Assembly (NCBI GenBank): GCA_900767015.1
Contig: CAAFXQ010000074.1
Coordinates: 1 to 6,365 of the forward strand
Length of the DNA stretch: 6,365 nucleotides
From: Clostridia bacterium
Lineage (GTDB): Bacteria > Bacillota > Clostridia > Oscillospirales > Acutalibacteraceae
Direction of reading: 5' to 3'
Under the pieces are notes generated by a model. It did no database searches and was not told where the DNA came from. It worked only from the letters and a program-made list of their open reading frames with translations. The position numbers were made by a program, and so were the translations under genes. Of this stretch, positions 5,156-6,365 are shown in pieces (the stretch's first letter is position 1; each line of letters starts with the position of its first letter).

Positions 5156-6365
5156 CGACTGCCTCCGCTTTTTCTGCTTCCGCCGACGCTTCATTTTCCG
5201 CCGCAATCTGCGCACGTCTTTCCATGATTTCCGCCATCATCTTTCTGTGCGATTCGCCGGTGATGTTATAGAAATGCATCGGAATGAGCATCAGAAGATA
5301 GCCGACAGCCGGAACAACGGTCGTCATCAGGAACAAAGCTTTGTTGGTTGCGGCGTTCTGAACGATTGAGCCTTCCTCGTGTGCCTGATAACCGGTAAGT
5401 CCGAGCACCCAAAGACCGATTGACGACGAGAATGTGTTTTCGATCTTACCGGTGAAGGACATGATGGAAAGCATAATGCCCTCAACACGGTTTCCGGTTT
5501 TCCATTCAATATAGTCAACGGTTTCAGCTTCCATTTCCTTTTGCATGAGGTTTTTAAACTCCATCGGAATAGCGGAAAGACCGGTGAAAATGACAATGAC
5601 AATACCGGTAAAGATTGATACGGCTGTTCCGGATTCCTTGTTGATAAGACCGGAGTATGTCAGAGCCGCAAACATAAGATTGATGGCAATCGCCGCCAGG
5701 CAGCATACCTGATAGAATTTTCTGGAGTCAGCCTTTTTACCGAGCTTTTCAACGATTTTCGGAACAAGAAGTCCGGCAAGAAGAAAGCCCGGGAATTTTA
5801 CGATATCGATGAAAATATTATATTTTCTTGTGAACATCAGGTCGGACACAAAGTATGCCGAAACCTGCTCGGGAATCTTACAAAGAACAAAGAAAATATT
5901 TCCGAGGAAAAGCATCAGAAGCGGACGGTTCTTGAAAAGAAGCTTGAAGCAGTCCTTGACTGAGGGCGGATCTTCCTTGTGCTCGGCTCTTTCTCTTGTG
6001 TTGGCATAGGTGAATCTTGTCAGAACAACAATGCAGACAGCGGAAACAATCGCCGACGTCAGATAAGACTGCGCCGTATGGTCTTTAAAGTACGGCAGGA
6101 AAGAAGCACCGGCAACAAAAGCCATCGGAAGTGCGCCGAGAATCGAACGCACGATTGAGCTGATGCCGAAAAGCTTGGTTCTTTCAATTCCGCTCGGTGT
6201 AATGGAGAATGCCAACGCACCCATTGGAATATCGAAAGCCGTATAGGTAACATCAAGTCCTACGAAAAGAATCGTTGTATACAGTATGTTCAGCCATGCG
6301 GGCGCATTGGACGACCCGATGAAGAACAAAACCATAACGAGCGAAACAAACCAGAGATCGGAAGA
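5145..6365 (-). CDS. GPH-family (MelB-like) sugar:cation symporter, N-terminus beyond window
   Basis: Inner-membrane secondary transporter of the glycoside-pentoside-hexuronide family within the major facilitator superfamily. The frame is open to the right edge, showing 406 C-terminal residues; about 80 N-terminal residues (roughly two helices) are missing. The ATG at 6335 is internal to a membrane helix and is not the start. Hydrophobic segments fit about ten helices, TM3-TM12. Family markers, numbered from the first visible residue: AFDIPMGAL (43-51), where D45 aligns by eye with cation-site Asp124 of MelB; a charged middle loop leading to CFKLLFKNRPLLML (139-152); VDYIEWKTGNRVEG (283-296); and FTGKIENTF (304-312), where K307 aligns with MelB Lys377. 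The cytoplasmic C-terminal tail (about 372-406) is rich in Ala and Glu. The gene ends inside the start of the phosphoesterase gene. Its substrate cannot be told from sequence. Its promoter is outside the window. Confidence 0.9.
   Translation of the reverse strand, partial: SSDLWFVSLVMVLFFIGSSNAPAWLNILYTTILFVGLDVTYTAFDIPMGALAFSITPSGIERTKLFGISSIVRSILGALPMAFVAGASFLPYFKDHTAQSYLTSAIVSAVCIVVLTRFTYANTRERAEHKEDPPSVKDCFKLLFKNRPLLMLFLGNIFFVLCKIPEQVSAYFVSDLMFTRKYNIFIDIVKFPGFLLAGLLVPKIVEKLGKKADSRKFYQVCCLAAIAINLMFAALTYSGLINKESGTAVSIFTGIVIVIFTGLSAIPMEFKNLMQKEMEAETVDYIEWKTGNRVEGIMLSIMSFTGKIENTFSSSIGLWVLGLTGYQAHEEGSIVQNAATNKALFLMTTVVPAVGYLLMLIPMHFYNITGESHRKMMAEIMERRAQIAAENEASAEAEKAEAVDEK
5162..5166 (-). promoter_or_regulatory. 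Phosphoesterase ribosome binding site inside the transporter gene
   Basis: GGAGG on the minus strand, 6 nt before ATG 5155, embedded in codons for the Ala/Glu-rich tail of the transporter. It decides the start of the phosphoesterase and supports coupling of the two genes. Confidence 0.8.

Noticed and set aside
5156..5215. Arg/Lys-rich 20-residue N-terminal extension of the phosphoesterase
   Set aside because: It is the out-of-frame reading of the transporter's Ala/Glu-rich tail. A strong GGAGG site sits 6 nt before the ATG at 5155, and the core motif follows directly.
6333..6335. ATG at 6335 as the transporter start
   Set aside because: The frame stays open to the window edge, the ATG falls inside a hydrophobic helix, no ribosome binding site precedes it, and the family needs about 80 more N-terminal residues.

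Overview
The window looks like ordinary chromosomal DNA of a low-to-mid GC Firmicute. The protein types, the strong AGGAGG-like ribosome binding sites and the sigma-A style promoters fit class Clostridia. The 362-residue Asd subtype and the transporter/phosphoesterase pair suggest a gut Ruminococcaceae/Oscillospiraceae-like organism. The family-level placement is inference from protein flavour only. No phage, transposon, CRISPR, tRNA or rRNA signal was seen.

Layout. Bases 1-1564 (minus strand) hold the queuosine tRNA-modification genes queA and tgt in one transcription unit. The two are 4 nt apart and tgt runs off the left edge. Bases 1565-1731 are a compact regulatory region. It contains two good sigma-A promoters pointing at each other, one for queA-tgt and one for asd-dapA, plus a 9-bp inverted repeat in the asd leader. 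Bases 1732-3721 (plus strand) hold asd and dapA, which turn aspartyl phosphate into the first committed intermediate of the diaminopimelate/lysine pathway. A hairpin terminator follows dapA, and dapB is not adjacent. Bases 3761-6365 (minus strand) hold a GPH-family (MelB-like) sodium or proton/sugar symporter, cut at its N-terminus by the right edge, overlapping by 11 nt a calcineurin-like metallophosphoesterase of unknown substrate.

How the genes work together. QueA and Tgt act in the same pathway: Tgt inserts the preQ1 base at the wobble position of GUN-anticodon tRNAs, and QueA then builds epoxyqueuosine on it. Asd and DapA catalyse consecutive steps. The transporter and phosphoesterase are translationally coupled, which suggests a shared substrate or process, but nothing in the window identifies it. 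The least explained element is that pair, especially the phosphoesterase: its GNHD motif reads THDW and its C-terminal third of about 170 residues is unassigned. No clearly new system could be demonstrated.
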